DNA from: Filosporella fistucella
Lineage: Eukaryota; Ascomycota; Leotiomycetes; Helotiales
Assembly: GCA_030077755.1 (NCBI GenBank)
Contig: JAQJZZ010000008.1
Span: 4,154,001-4,218,000 of the forward strand
DNA length: 64,000 nt
Direction of reading: 5' to 3'
The translations under genes were made by a program, and so were the position numbers. Positions 1-11,587 of the stretch are shown one piece after another. The notes beneath the pieces were generated by a model, which searched no databases, was not told the origin of the DNA, and saw only the letters and a program-made list of their open reading frames with translations. Position 1 is the first letter of the stretch, and the number at the start of each line of letters is the position of its first letter.

Positions 1-1026
1 AGGGCGATGCAGTTATGGAATGAGTGGCTCATTGTCCTCTCAATTCCGACCCAATCGTTGAGATTCGATAATACGGGAGGCTATCTCTTTCTATCCTTGC
101 CATCTCATTTTCCTTACCTGGGTAAGAGAAAAGGCATCATACTATGGAAGAGAAGATTTTTATCTCCTTTTGTATTATCCAAGCTGCTTCATGTAAAGAG
201 TGTTTTGTATTATATGGCGTTACATTCGCATTTGAAATACAAAAGCTTTCTTTCCTTCTTCGCTTTAACATGATGTGTGAATCAAGTGGAATAGAAATTT
301 GAGTTTCGCAGGGTTGATAGGGCTTAATGGGAGGATAGTGGAAATTGTGTGTATAGTTTTGTTTACGGTAGGGAGAGGGAAAGTAAGAGGGAAAGGGGTG
401 TGTTTCTCCTGAGGAAGTGGGATGGAGATGGCATACCTTAGCAGAGTGGGGTATGAGTCGGTCTCCCTTTTACATGCTTTGGTTGGTATTAGGATTTAAG
501 CTGAGGTACCTAGGTAAGCTGAAGACGCAAGGAAATTATGGCAATTTTTGGGGGGAAATTACTTGTGCTTTCATAACTACATGACGGTTCTTCAGATAGG
601 GATAGAGAGGGGGAAGATTTCTACTACGACCATGCACGATAATTTCATGGGTGAAAGACAGAAATATTTGTCACCCTAATACCCAGAGATTTGAATTTGA
701 TTCTCTGTGGTGACATTATCTCAATTCTTGTACATGTAATATAATCTTATAGTTCTGCTCAAGGTACAAGGCCTATTCTTCTTATTGTTGCTCTCGAGCC
801 TTTCTTCGGTTTGTCCCTGCTGCTTCTTTTGGTATCTCCAAACTTTTGCCTGCTGCTAGGTGTTATCGACTGGGTACTCTGCTGGCTCTTGAAACTCACT
901 CACTCACTCTTTAATGAGTCCCGATGAGTCTTTACGCCACTAACGCCTTTGACGATACCTCCTTTTCGTTCCGCATATCATATACGCTTACATTGAAACT
1001 TCCAACATTCAAATGATAATTCCCTC
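1..1026. other. Intergenic, no gene seen
   Basis: No ORF here resembles a known protein. The last few hundred bases before 1027 are presumably the 3' untranslated region of the SF3b4 gene, which is read on the minus strand. The 88-codon plus-strand ORF at the left edge looks random. Confidence 0.5.
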
Positions 1027-2253
1027 CTACCTCCGCCCAGTATACCCAGGAGGAGCCTGTTGCTGCGGCGGAAATCCAGGCGGCATAAAGCCAGGAGGTG
1101 GCATTTGGCCACCAGGTGGTCCTCCAAATCCAGGAGGCATGCCTTGCTGTTGGAAACCAGGTGGCGGTGCGAATCCAGGCGGATGGAAATCTTGCGGTCC
1201 ACCATAACCTGCTTGTGAAGGAGGAGGTCGTTGTGGAAGACCAGAGGGAGGAGGTGGAAGTGGTGCATTAGGTCTCTGTTGTTGTGGTGGCGGAACGGCA
1301 TTATAGCCTCCTGGACCGGGACGACCTCCGAATCCAGGCGGGAGATTGGGAGGAGGAGCACCCATCTGAGGAGGCATTCCAATACCCATTCCCATCCCCA
1401 TCCCCATCCCCATCCCCATCCCCATCCCCCCGTCCATCATCGCTGCTGGGCCGTTTGGAACACTGCCAGAGAGTAATAGTTGTGCAGGCATCTGCTGTAC
1501 CTCTGGCACGACATTGTGTTTCTTCCCCTGGCTGGCGAGCATTCTCTCCGCTTCATCTCCATGTCTCTCTCCCTTTCCATCTTTCTTGTATGCGTACTGT
1601 ACGCTGACATCTTTATTCATGAGATACTGGCCGTTCATATTGGCGATGGCATCATCTGAAGCTTCGAAGGAGGAGTAAGATACGAATCCATAGCCTTTTG
1701 AAAGACCTGATTCATCTCTTGCTATCTTTGGAGGTGCTTGTAGAGTGCCAAAGCGGGAGAAGGTGTCGTAGAGGGTCTTCTCATCGACGGAGGGGTCGAG
1801 GTTACCTATGAAGAGCTCGGCGCCGACTTCGACTGGTTTCTGTTTGTCTGCTGAGGCCTGTATAGCAATTAAATAAGGTCCATGATTCATAAATTCTAGG
1901 TAGAGGAGAGGAATAGACTGTTAAAAAGAGAAAGACATACCTTATTGACCCTAATTGGCTTTCCATACAGTCGCACTTGATTCATGATTCTCGCCGCATA
2001 CTCTGCATCTTCCTCACTAATAAACTCCACGAATCCATATCCTTGATGTGACTGAGTGACTCGATCTTTAGGTAAATGGACATTGACTATGCGACCAGCT
2101 TGCAGCATAAGCTCCCAGATCAAGCTGTCTGTAACTCGCTCATCGATATTGCCTATGTAGACCGTAGCCTCTTTATCTTGTTCCCTAGAATTCGCATTAG
2201 CTTTTAAGCTCCTAACAAAAGAATCAGACTTACCAATGCCTTGCGCCTGACAT
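1027..2253 (-). CDS. hsh49: Splicing factor 3b subunit 4 (SF3b4/SAP49/Hsh49)
   Basis: RNA-binding subunit of the SF3b part of the U2 snRNP, which contacts pre-mRNA near the branch site in the nucleus. Exons in reading order are 2253-2234, 2184-1941 and 1857-1027, giving 364 residues. The start MSGARHW joins [12 protein letters not shown] across a 49-base intron, which is the usual beginning of this family. RRM1 follows (RNP2 VYIGNI, RNP1 GYGFVEF), then RRM2 (RNP2 LFIGNL, RNP1 GYGFVSY). The C-terminal half is a low-complexity Gly/Pro/Met/Gln tail, as in SF3b4. Within it lies a run of Gly-Met dipeptides encoded by a hexanucleotide repeat. The gene is head-to-head with tom7, 260 bases between start codons. 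Several plus-strand ORFs across 1013-1607 are shadows of the repetitive tail. Confidence 0.93.
1385..1426. repeat. Hexanucleotide microsatellite (CCCATY)7 inside the SF3b4 coding region
   Basis: Seven consecutive CCCATT/CCCATC units lie on the plus strand. On the coding (minus) strand they read GGGATG or AATGGG, which encodes alternating Gly and Met. The unit is a multiple of three, so changes in copy number would keep the frame. Confidence 0.95.
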
Positions 2254-2513
2254 ATTTGCGGTTTGTGAGAGGGGTATTGGAGCAATGTCGCGGTGGAACG
2301 CGCCGAAGCTCAGCACTGCACTTTTGAGAAAAAACGGAGCTAGCACAAACGAGGCAAGCAGCGATTCCGAGTCTTGAACATTTTCTCGCGATAACAAGTC
2401 AAGAACACCATTTCTAATTCCTGTCCTCAACAAGCTTGTATGTTTTAATCCCAAGCTGTCTAAAAGGGAGATTGCTAATCTTAATGCTAGAGCCCCGAAC
2501 GAAATCATTCAAA
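2254..2513. promoter_or_regulatory. Shared divergent promoter region of hsh49 and tom7
   Basis: The 260 bases between two start codons that face away from each other must hold both promoters and both 5' leaders. No TATA box was evident. The role is inferred from position only. Confidence 0.5.
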
Positions 2514-2875
2514 ATGCAACTCTCAGAGGAAACCAAGGTATGGAGTCTTAAGACTTATGCTAGGTGCAAGGGGGGAATACTGATGGATGGATAGGAGCGC
2601 ATTGGAAAGATCATTGATCTTTCGAGAGTGGCTATTCATTAGTACGTTGTACTACCAGATTAAACCTGAGCTGTGCTAATTGTTGCAGTGGCTACCTTCC
2701 CCTGATTATCTACCTTGGTATGAATATACTGAGCTTCGGCGAGAATCATCAAAACTAACAGAACCAGGCTATACTCGCAGCGAGCCCCGACCTTCTTTGA
2801 TCAGGTATGTTCTCCGAGGGAGGACATGTTGCGCTCTGCTGACGACGAACTAGACTCTTCTCTCCTCTTGCATAA
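2514..2875 (+). CDS. tom7: Tom7, small subunit of the mitochondrial outer-membrane translocase
   Basis: Tom7 is a tail-anchored single-span subunit that modulates assembly and dissociation of the TOM complex around Tom40. The coding sequence is split over five exons, 2514-2537, 2595-2641, 2689-2717, 2768-2804 and 2854-2875, with introns of 57, 47, 50 and 49 bases, all GT-AG. Exon lengths sum to 159 bases, or 52 residues. The protein starts MQLSEETKERIGKIIDLS, continues VAIHYGYLPLIIYLGYTRS and ends RPSLIRLFSPLA. The membrane segment HYGYLPLIIYLGYT and the ending LFSPLA are family hallmarks. No exon is long enough to stand out as an ORF, so automatic annotation could miss it. Tom40 itself is encoded about 41 kb downstream in this window. 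Confidence 0.93.
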
Positions 2876-3295
2876 ATCGCCAGCTTCACCATCACCGACG
2901 AATACTACGAATAGTCTACTCTGGACCGGAAATTGAGTGTAGGGACAGAATTGGCTTCCGGAACGTTCTGCGACTCTGCGGATTGATGAGGAATGGCATA
3001 TTGTAGCATAGAAGGGCGTTTACGGATGATATGTTGACTTATGGGAGCCATTGGCTGGGAGGACTATTACAGCCCGCATAATTGTACCATAGCACAAAGA
3101 AGTGCATTCACCACTTGATATCTTCATGAGATTCTTCATATCCAAGCATTAATTTGATGTTCAAAATGTTATTCCAGATTGCTTTGCCATCCGGACCTCG
3201 GCTTTTGCCGGCTTGCAACTTTTTTGAGCTTCACTCGTCATAAATCTACATCGCACCAAACATTCCAACATGAATCTTCACACCATTTCTCACAT
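2876..3295. other. Intergenic between tom7 and the carrier gene
   Basis: It should contain the tom7 3' region and the promoter and leader of the next plus-strand gene. No specific site was recognised. Confidence 0.5.
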
Positions 3296-4328
3296 ATGAC
3301 TGAAAACCATGCGCGCCTCTCCCCCGCGCTGGTAGAGACCATCGCCGGCCTCTCTGCCGGAACCATCTCTACTCTTGCAGTCCATCCCTTAGATGTGATT
3401 AAAACGCGTCTTCAAAGTAGCTCTCTCTATACTCTTCACTAGACTCAATTAACAATTTTCAGTTCAACGAACAAAAGCCGCGACCCTAGGAAATGGCTTT
3501 GGAATTCTACGAACCCTGCTTGCGAATGAACAACCAATACAAAGCTTGTATAGAGGACTGACGCCAAATCTGATTGGAAATGCAAGTTCCTGGGCTCTGT
3601 TTTTCTATTTCAAAAGCATCATAGAACGTCAGCTCGTGCTCTTCCATACTCGATCCTCTCCCAGGACCGTAAATACAGCAGGCAATGGTAGATCACTTCT
3701 CTCGCCAGCAGACTACTTCCTGGCTTCCGGCATATCGGGGACAATTATAACACTTTCCACAAATCCGATATGGGTTCTCAAGACTCGAATGCTGAGTTCG
3801 GATAAGGGGAGCGAAGGCGCCTATCAGAGTATGTGGCATGGAGCACGACAAGTCTTCCGAAATGAAGGTGTCAGAGGCTTCTATAAAGGTGCTGGAGTCA
3901 GTTTGTTGGGAAACAGTCATGGAGCTGTTCAATTCGCTGTCTATGAACCTCTGAAGAATGTTTGGCGGAGGTATCTTGCCAGGGAACATAACAAAATGCA
4001 GAAAGAGGAGAAGCTCGGAACTACAGCTACTTTGATCATTAGCGGTTCCGCCAAAATTGTTGCTGGGACAGTAACTTATCCATACCAGGTGCTACGCAGT
4101 AGATTGCAGACATATCATTCTGAAAAGCGGTTTGGACGGGGAATTCGAGGCGTTGCGGCCAAGATATGGAAAGAGGAAGGGTGGAGGGGTTTTTATAGGG
4201 GTTTAGGGACCAATGTTGTGAGAGTGTTACCTGCAACCTGGGTTACTTTCTTGGTGTATGAGAATGTGAGGTATTACCTACCTCTGTGGGGTGGGGATAG
4301 GTCTGGGAATGAAAAGATTGTTCCTTGA
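3296..4328 (+). CDS. flx1: Mitochondrial carrier of the Flx1/SLC25A32 (FAD/folate) type
   Basis: Inner-membrane solute carrier with three tandem repeats of about 100 residues. Exons are 3296-3416 and 3463-4328, giving 328 residues; the 46-base intron interrupts the codon after TRLQ, so the first repeat reads PLDVIKTRLQIQRT. The three carrier signatures are PLDVIKTRLQ (repeat 1), PIWVLKTRM (repeat 2) and PYQVLRSRLQ (repeat 3). The Trp in the second and PYQV in the third are typical of the SLC25A32/Flx1 subfamily, which moves FAD or folate into mitochondria in yeast and animals. Repeat ends such as SLYRGLTPNLIGN and GFYRGLGTNVVR are also present. The start ATG chosen gives MTENHARLSPALVETIAG, the usual family beginning. 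Substrate is inferred from subfamily, not shown. Confidence 0.87.
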
Positions 4329-6571
4329 TGTACAAGTCGAATCCCGCCTATTGCAATGGCAATTCGAATTGCAATTTCTCCAAGACTGAATGATTTTGTC
4401 GCTTGCTTAAGCTTGATATTAAGACTGACACATTACTCTGTGTCTTGATTGGAGCCAATGAATAACGTCTTGTCAGCCTAGGGCCTGGTGTTACGTCCTC
4501 AGCTTTGCCAGTATGCTCTAAATCTTCCCTCTAATGCAGAATTAAGTCAATAGCAGCCGAGTAGCTGCTTAACAAAAACACCACAAGAGCCTGTGGAAAC
4601 TTCGGAATAAGGTCAGATATGATATTGTCTCACAAATGCGGCGGTAGAGGAAATTGTGTCTTTATTTCACAGAATGTATCTCATGAAAATCGCCAGAAAG
4701 GCATATACGATTCATCCTCCACCCTAGTAAATGTTTGGTTTCAGGGGATTTTATGCCCAATATATTTTGGTCCAGTGATCAATTTCAGTCTTTAAACTAT
4801 CAACAACATCACTTGTATTTTTGGAAGTTTTAAGTGTTTTGCCTCGCGCCCTTCCTTTCCCTATAGGCCTCTGGAAGTCCCTTTAAGCCTCCTAAAGATA
4901 CGATACTTATGTAACAGGGCATACTAGATGGCAAAGTTTTTCTTAAAGAGACGTATTATTATGATTCATATGGTGTTATATTGGGTTCAATAAGCATACG
5001 GGTATCGGGGGACATAACCTGAAAGTCAATTCTAGTATCCAGTATTTGAATGCCTCTATACATTGCCTGTGCCGAATTCATTAATGCCATCCAGACTTCA
5101 TATCCTTTCTACTTGAAGTACAATCTGCACAGTGACAATCCTTTGACACCACATCTCCAAAGGATCCACATAATACTCGATACACATTTATGTACCTGCA
5201 ATCTCAAACAAAGCCTCAAAGAATCCTTTCATCTGCCGGCAAAAGTAGATCATTGTCTATCTGCAGTGAACCTAATACCCGATGATCCACTACAACAGCA
5301 AAAAGTTAGCCAAAAAAGAAGTGGTCGAGCTGTTTAGACCAGAAGAAAATCTTCAACTCACCTACATGGTAGTTTCTGAGAGCACTCCTATCTGTATTTA
5401 GACTCAATCCCATCTTTCAGTTCCAGCCGATGGTATCAATTTTCGCCGCCAAGGTGAGGATTGACCTCACTACTATGACTTGTACCAGACAGATCATGGC
5501 TGTCCACCCCACCTATCCCCCGGCATATAAACCAGCTGTGCTGCCATCGTCATCAGTCTGGGGCATCCTCCACTACCCCAGGGTCTCTCTTGTAAGTGAC
5601 AAGACCTGACTCCCATCCTTTGATGGCGCCTTGAGTGAGTATTAGCTAGAGCTGTTAGCTCAAAGAGCTTGCACATAGACAAGAATGAAATGAAGATCCT
5701 TGCAGTTCGACCACGGTGGAAGTTTTGCAATGCTAGAATTATTAGAAATGATAAGGTTGACTAGATAACTGGCAATATGTGGAATGCTTACCTCTCAAAG
5801 AACTGTTTCTGGCTTTGATGGTTGACATGCCGGCCGATAGAGAGCCTTTGGCACAATGCATATTTCTGAACTTTAACCCGAATCTCTCATGAAGACAGTA
5901 TCCAATAGCTTTACAAACCACACTTGTTAGCGGAGAAATGCAATGACTTAAGCTCGACCATCGCCGGAGGCAATAACGTGAAACCCCTCAAGTAGGCTAC
6001 CCAATGACAAAATAGCTCGACGAAAAATTCATGCTCGAGAATGAGGACTTAGCCCGCGTTGACCTGTTATTTATCTACAAGTGAAAGTTACTACTGTGAC
6101 CAATCTGACCGAGCTATCTCTCGCCCTTCAAGCTAAAATAAGTTGCTTTGCTATCAAGCTCAATTGCTACGCCAGAAATCCAGGAACGGGACACTATAGT
6201 TGTGACAGCTCGAGGTGGGTGTGAACTAGAAATCTGATTTTCTGCTTGGTCATGACGCAACACAGCACTGCTCCTAACACCACGAGGAACTACAGACGGG
6301 GGGAATATATCAACCAAGTCTAAACCCCAAAAGACCCCGAGTAAAATCGTAGAACTGGTGTGCATGCTATTTCTAAAAAGGACACCAAATTGTCCTACAA
6401 AATGCTATACTGCCCCATCACTCCAGTTCGAGCTTTCCAGAACCATTACCCACCCGTATGCCCTTGTTCCATAAAACGCCTGTTACAAGTAACGTCTATA
6501 AAGTCCTTAGCCGCTATGCATCCTTCCCACATCCCGTCCGGTTATAATGATACATATCCCTAACGCCATAG
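4329..6571. other. 2.2-kb gene-poor stretch
   Basis: Only short ORFs without recognisable features (for example 5050-5337 on plus and 5494-5730 on minus). No repeat, tRNA or transposon remnant was recognised by eye. The first part is 3' to the carrier gene and the last part is 3' to the ubiquitin protease gene, so the two genes converge here. Confidence 0.4.
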
Positions 6572-9400
6572 TCACATAACTTTACATTCCCGCTCCAGCT
6601 CCTGTTTCCCTTCATTCGCTCTAGCTTTGCCCTTGTGCAAATGATGAGAGTGGCCATCATGCTCTCCATTCTCACTCGGGTCTCTACTTTTATCACGCTT
6701 CTTCCCCTTCTTGGACTTTAGACGGCCGCTGGTATCCTTTTCGGGCCTCAACGTCGTTTCGTCAATAGATACTGACTTTCGATGCGCGTTGGCATTCGGG
6801 CCTTCGTTTACTAAAATTGCAGAATCACCATCTTTTGACGTCTGGGCCTTCAATTGATCCTTGCTGTTAGTGGGTGATCCCCTTTCCCCAACTGAAATAG
6901 CCGAATCTCTGTTTGACTGTTCTGGCTTCAACTGCTCCTTGCTACGCATGAGGCTCATCCTCGAGAATGTAGCACTGATTCGACTCTCTCCGGACTGGCT
7001 TGTTGGTCGACTCTTTGTTGTAAATTTTGGGAACTGAGCAAGGGACCGTGACGGCCTTTGAGTGCTACCGGAGCCCTCCTCATTTGGAGTGACTGGCGCC
7101 GAAGTGGCTAAGATGCTACTAGCAGTGCTTGCCAAGCTATGTTCTGTGAATGCCAAACTCCCTCGTCGATCTTCAGGTAAATTAACACTCCGTCTTGGAG
7201 TTGGTGGCCTATCGTAGTCGGCCGACAATCTGATTTGTGGCGTTGATGAGTCTGTTGCGCCGTCGAAATAGCCTGACTGGTCTCGACTTGGAAGTCCATC
7301 GTCAAGCTGAGAGGTTGCTCCATGCGTTGCAATTCCTGAATCTGTGTATGCTGGTGGCTCTTTCTCCTCTGGAATGATCGTATCAGACATGTAATCATGA
7401 GCCGGCTGGACTTGATAGAACAACAAGTATGGTGTCTCATCATTCATGGCTTCATCAATCTTTGCAATCGAGACTCGAGGACTAGCAAGGTCATCGAATT
7501 TTATCCAGTTTTCTTCTGAATATGTCGGTGGGTGATCGGCATTGTTAAGTTTGCGAGAAGATCGATAATCGCCATCTGGTATCGGAACTTCGCCTCGAAT
7601 ATAGGCAACGTAATGGCCTGAATTGACATGATCACCTCGGTGACAAATCATCGATTGGAGAGAAAGCTTAAAGTTTCGTGTTGGGCCATTCTCCGGGGCA
7701 TCTTCTTCCACAAAGTGTGGAAGTCGAATATCTAATGGAATGTCGACAACAGTCTTATCTTTGACCATTTTTCCATCTTCCGTCTGGGAGTAACGTTTCA
7801 AGGATATCCCAAGAACAGGGCGAGTTTGTCTGAAATGTTCTGCAACATTTGCATGACTATCAGGTGTGAGCTTCGTATACCACGCTATGTTTCCAATTAG
7901 TATAGGTTCATCAGGAGTAAGAGGCTTGTTAAATTGTTCAAGATATAAGTAAATAGGTGACGGACGTATAAGGTTGAAAATCTGCCATGCTGGCATCTCC
8001 ACCTCCTTGCGCATCGACACTCTACGTCGAGAAACAGGTGAACTCGAAGAGGCCTCAGAGTCAGGAGGGGTATCTCCTTTTTCTTCTTTCTCTATCCGTC
8101 GAAAGATGCTGGTAGCACGAGCTCGAGTAAGGCTGATTGGTGAGCTGGGAACAGTGGGTGAGACTGGAGTATTAGCTTCGGACCATGCAACTTCTTCAAT
8201 CTCGACGTGATCCTGACTTTTCCCTAGCACAGGTGATACCGATGATTGTGTCGATTCTAGAGTTGGTATCGCCTGGTTCGTAGTCGTTCTTTCGAGTTTC
8301 CTTTTGATGTTATCGAGCTTATTGGTGAAGTAACCCTCGAGACAATCTTCCAATGTTACTCTGCGTGGTGCATTTGGGTCATCAGTCTCTTTGGGCTCGG
8401 GTATTGCGACATCGAGCAACCTCTCTTGAACAATTTTATGGTCATCCGCTGCAACTTCCTCTCCACCATGAAACAGGTCCACCTTCAGTGTAAGAAGTGG
8501 CAGCTCGAGAATTTCGGTTAGCTTTTGAAATGCTTCAGAAGTGTCTTGCTGTTCCACCTCAGCTGCTGCTGCCCAGCCACATGCCGCAAGTGCTTCTTGC
8601 AGATACTGAGTGACATCGGTCTGAATAAGCTTTCCGGTTCTTAGCATATTAACCCATAAGCGGATTAAAGTGGACAATCGACGTCTGGGTTCGTCTTCGA
8701 ATGTTGTGTACAGTATGGGTTCAAAACTCTCCAGACGAGCAAACATTGCGAACAGGAGCGCATCAAGGTAGCAAGTGACATTCCCTCTGTTCTCAGCACC
8801 TAGCATATTCACTTTGGAGTTGTAGGGCTTGATGTTAATTTCGACGGATTCTTGGAAGAGGACAACCATTTCGGTAGCCTTGTCGGCATCCCCATCTGCA
8901 TATTTAGAAGCGAGGGCATATTGTATTTGTTGATCATCGATATTGTTATAGCCTGCCTTTTGTAGTTGGTGCTTGACTGCAGTGACCTTCAAGTCGTGAG
9001 CATACGCTCGTCGCCTGTTACAGTGACATTACCTTGTTCGCCTGCTCCTTGTCGAGCTTCTTTTGAGGGTCTGGTTTGAAGAGAGCTATGATTCCATCGC
9101 CAGAGAGAGGTCTAGTCTGCAAGAAGAAACCAGGACGAGAGTCAGCACTTGTGGCATGAATTGTAGAGCGCGTAATTTGTAGAATGGGCAAGCCTTTGCC
9201 GTGAGGGTTGCGAAAAGCTGCTGAAAGGGAGGTGACAGATTTGGAAGGAGAGAGCTTTTCCCCAAATTAAGTCATGCGCAAAGAATGGAAAAGCACCGTG
9301 GGAACATTACCTTTCGGTCCTGGGATTTGTCCCGCGACTTCTCCCGCCTATGTGCACTCCCTTCCTTCTCCCGGCGACTGAACATTCTCTTCACATCCAT
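6572..9400 (-). CDS. Ubiquitin C-terminal hydrolase (USP/UBP family)
   Basis: Cysteine protease that removes ubiquitin. Exons are 9400-9311, 9116-9033 and 8986-6572, giving 862 residues. The first exon starts MDVKRMFSRREKEG and ends SQDRK; the second encodes TRPLSGDGIIALFKPDPQKK. A UBA-like helical stretch (about residues 60-100) precedes the catalytic domain. The Cys box is ENRGNVTCYLDALLFAMF with the nucleophile at about Cys130, a QQD box (EQQDTSEAF) lies near residue 203, and the His box HRGDHVNSGHYVAYIRG has its His at about 516. The Cys box is unusual: one extra residue stands between GN and TCY, and Asp replaces the usual Asn after TCYL. The last 250 residues are Ser/Thr/Pro-rich and end in a Lys/His-rich segment. 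The start lies 548 bases from the divergent uL5m gene. The small first exon is inferred from frame and splice signals. Confidence 0.85.
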
Positions 9401-9948
9401 TTTAGATTTTAGAGTAGCATGCGATTATGCGAGAGCTAGGTGCGAGATATGCAAATTGAGGGTGTTGTCGCGAACTTTACTCCTCCCGATCGTGTACGGA
9501 GTATAATGACCTCCTCTCTCTCTGGTGTTGAACTTGGTGGGGTTGACGAAGGATCGCTGGAACTTCTTAGGGCTGCCTGGAGTGAGTGACGAGTCCCATT
9601 GTTTTCTGAGTTCTTGTCGGATATGATTTTGGAGGTCAGAAGATTTCCCGTGGGTCTAGGCGCGTAGGTAGAAAGCAAATTTGGCAAAGTGATTCAGTTG
9701 AGTTGTTGCGATGAGGGAGTTGGAGAGCTCAGTCAATCCCCGTCAATTGGATGTTACCATCCTTGTCGCAGCCCAGGCTTGCTGCAGCTGGGCACTCACT
9801 AAGCCTAAATGCGGTGGCCGGCTCAACCAATTACGAGCCCTACGGAGCCCATGAACATCCAGATTTCTTGAAAGTCATCACGTGAGTTGCGAACCTCAGG
9901 AGACAAAATTATTTTGAGCTGTGAGTGAGGGCATATTGAGCAGTCACA
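9401..9948. promoter_or_regulatory. Divergent promoter region between the ubiquitin protease and uL5m genes
   Basis: Intergenic sequence flanked by two outward-facing start codons. It must carry both promoters; no individual element was identified. Confidence 0.45.
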
Positions 9949-11160
9949 ATGGCTTTGAGGGAACTGCCGTCTGCTCTTCGGAGGCTCGCCATAAATGACG
10001 CACGACCATCTGCGAATGTATTTTCACGGAATTGTCGCCGATATGCTTCTACAGAAGCAGCAGCTCAGAATGTATCTGAAGATTTCCAGGATCTCGAGTC
10101 CAAGACATCCTTCAGTGCCATGAGCATTCACGATGAAAAAGCGGCGGAGTATGATCCAGTGAAGAGGTCTCAGGGGAGGAGAAGGCAGCTTCCAGCCAGT
10201 CGGTAAGTTTGAAATGGACAAACTGGGCATTTCTAACTCATCTACAGATACCAATATAAATCTCCACGATACGACCGTGGACCTCTGCACCCCCATCAAC
10301 CCCCTCCCAAATCCGACCCTGCATCGCGAGAATATATACCTGGTCCTTTCAATTATACAAGACTCGAGCAGACATACCAATCTATGATCGCCCCCGACCT
10401 CATGACTATGACCTACGTTCACAAAATTCCAGGAACAGTCACTGTTCCAAAAGCAGAAAGGTTACGAACATGGGACGACAGCTCGCCATATCACAAAGGA
10501 AGACCAAAGCGTGGTCCTCGAGGACCAGGGGAAGTGTTGCGACCAATTGAAAACGATATTAATTGGCGAACAATTCCAAAGATTGAGGAAGTCACTGTTC
10601 ACAGTATGATTAAGGGTGCTATTGATGATTCATCTCACCTACACGTCGCTGGTATGCTTTTGAGAAGCGTCACCGGGGCTGAAGTGAAGGTTCATAAAGC
10701 AAAACATAGCGTTTCGCAATTTGGTATTCGTCAGAGTATGCCTATATCATTGACATGTACAATCCGCGGCGACCAGGCGTATGAATTTGTGGACAAATGT
10801 GTGAACCTCGTGTTCCCAAGAATTAAGGATTGGCCTGGTGTGAAAGGTACAGTTTCCTTACCTGATATGGACATGAAAGAGTGCTGACGATATTCAGGAA
10901 CAACTGGTGATAGTAGCGGAAATATCACCTGGGGTTTCTCCAGAGAAGGCACTATTTTGTTTCCCGAAGTAGAGATCAATTACGACGTAAGAAGACTTCT
11001 CATTCAGGAATAATAGAGGCTAAAAAAATACTAGATGTACCCTCCAAAAATGATTCCCGGGTTCCATGTAACGGTCAAGACGACCGCAAAATCAGACAGA
11101 CATGCTCGTCTTCTCTTGACCGCTATGGGTGTACCATTCTATGGGAAGTGGGTAGATTAA
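9949..11160 (+). CDS. mrpl7: Mitochondrial large-subunit ribosomal protein uL5m (MRPL7)
   Basis: Protein of the mitochondrial 54S subunit, central protuberance. Exons are 9949-10202, 10248-10846, 10898-10986 and 11035-11160, giving 355 residues with introns of 45, 51 and 48 bases. The N-terminus MALRELPSALRRLAIN followed by SRNCRRYAST is basic and looks like a mitochondrial presequence. The L5 N-terminal region includes KIEEVTVHSMIKGA, and the C-terminal L5 fold includes the RQSMPISLTCTIRGDQAYEF, PRIKDWPGVKG and GNITWGFSREG stretches. The end, LLLTAMGVPFYGKWVD, is the family ending. It converges on fes1. Confidence 0.9.
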
Positions 11161-11587
11161 AAACCAGTAAGGAAGATGTATGATGAAGTACCTCCAAAAC
11201 ATTCACACCATATGTATACTAGGCTGTAATACAACACCATTCTGTGTACAATTCCATTTTTATTCTCTCACCATCGTCATTAGCTGCCTTAGGACACCTT
11301 GAAGGATTGAAATCACAATACCACATACAGTTGAACTCTACCCACCTCATTACTGCCATAACTGACCGGCTAAACCCATCTAAGATACTTGTATCACACA
11401 AAATGGCGAATCGGGTAGTACTTTCAGATATTGAGAACATTCATATTTTCTGTCTTTGCTGGATTCCGGCTACTTTCGGAGCCCATTCTATTTAGAAGAA
11501 TATAAAGCAGAAATAGGTTGCCTCCCTGGCCTTCTTCAGCCCTAGCAAACTCCAAACTCCATACCAATGCAAGATCCCCTTTTCTAT
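11161..11587. other. Convergent intergenic region, mrpl7 to fes1
   Basis: Holds the two facing 3' untranslated regions. No gene or repeat was seen. Confidence 0.5.

Noticed and set aside
1013..1607. Plus-strand ORFs over the SF3b4 tail
   Set aside because: Shadow frames of the Gly/Pro/Met-rich coding region on the other strand.
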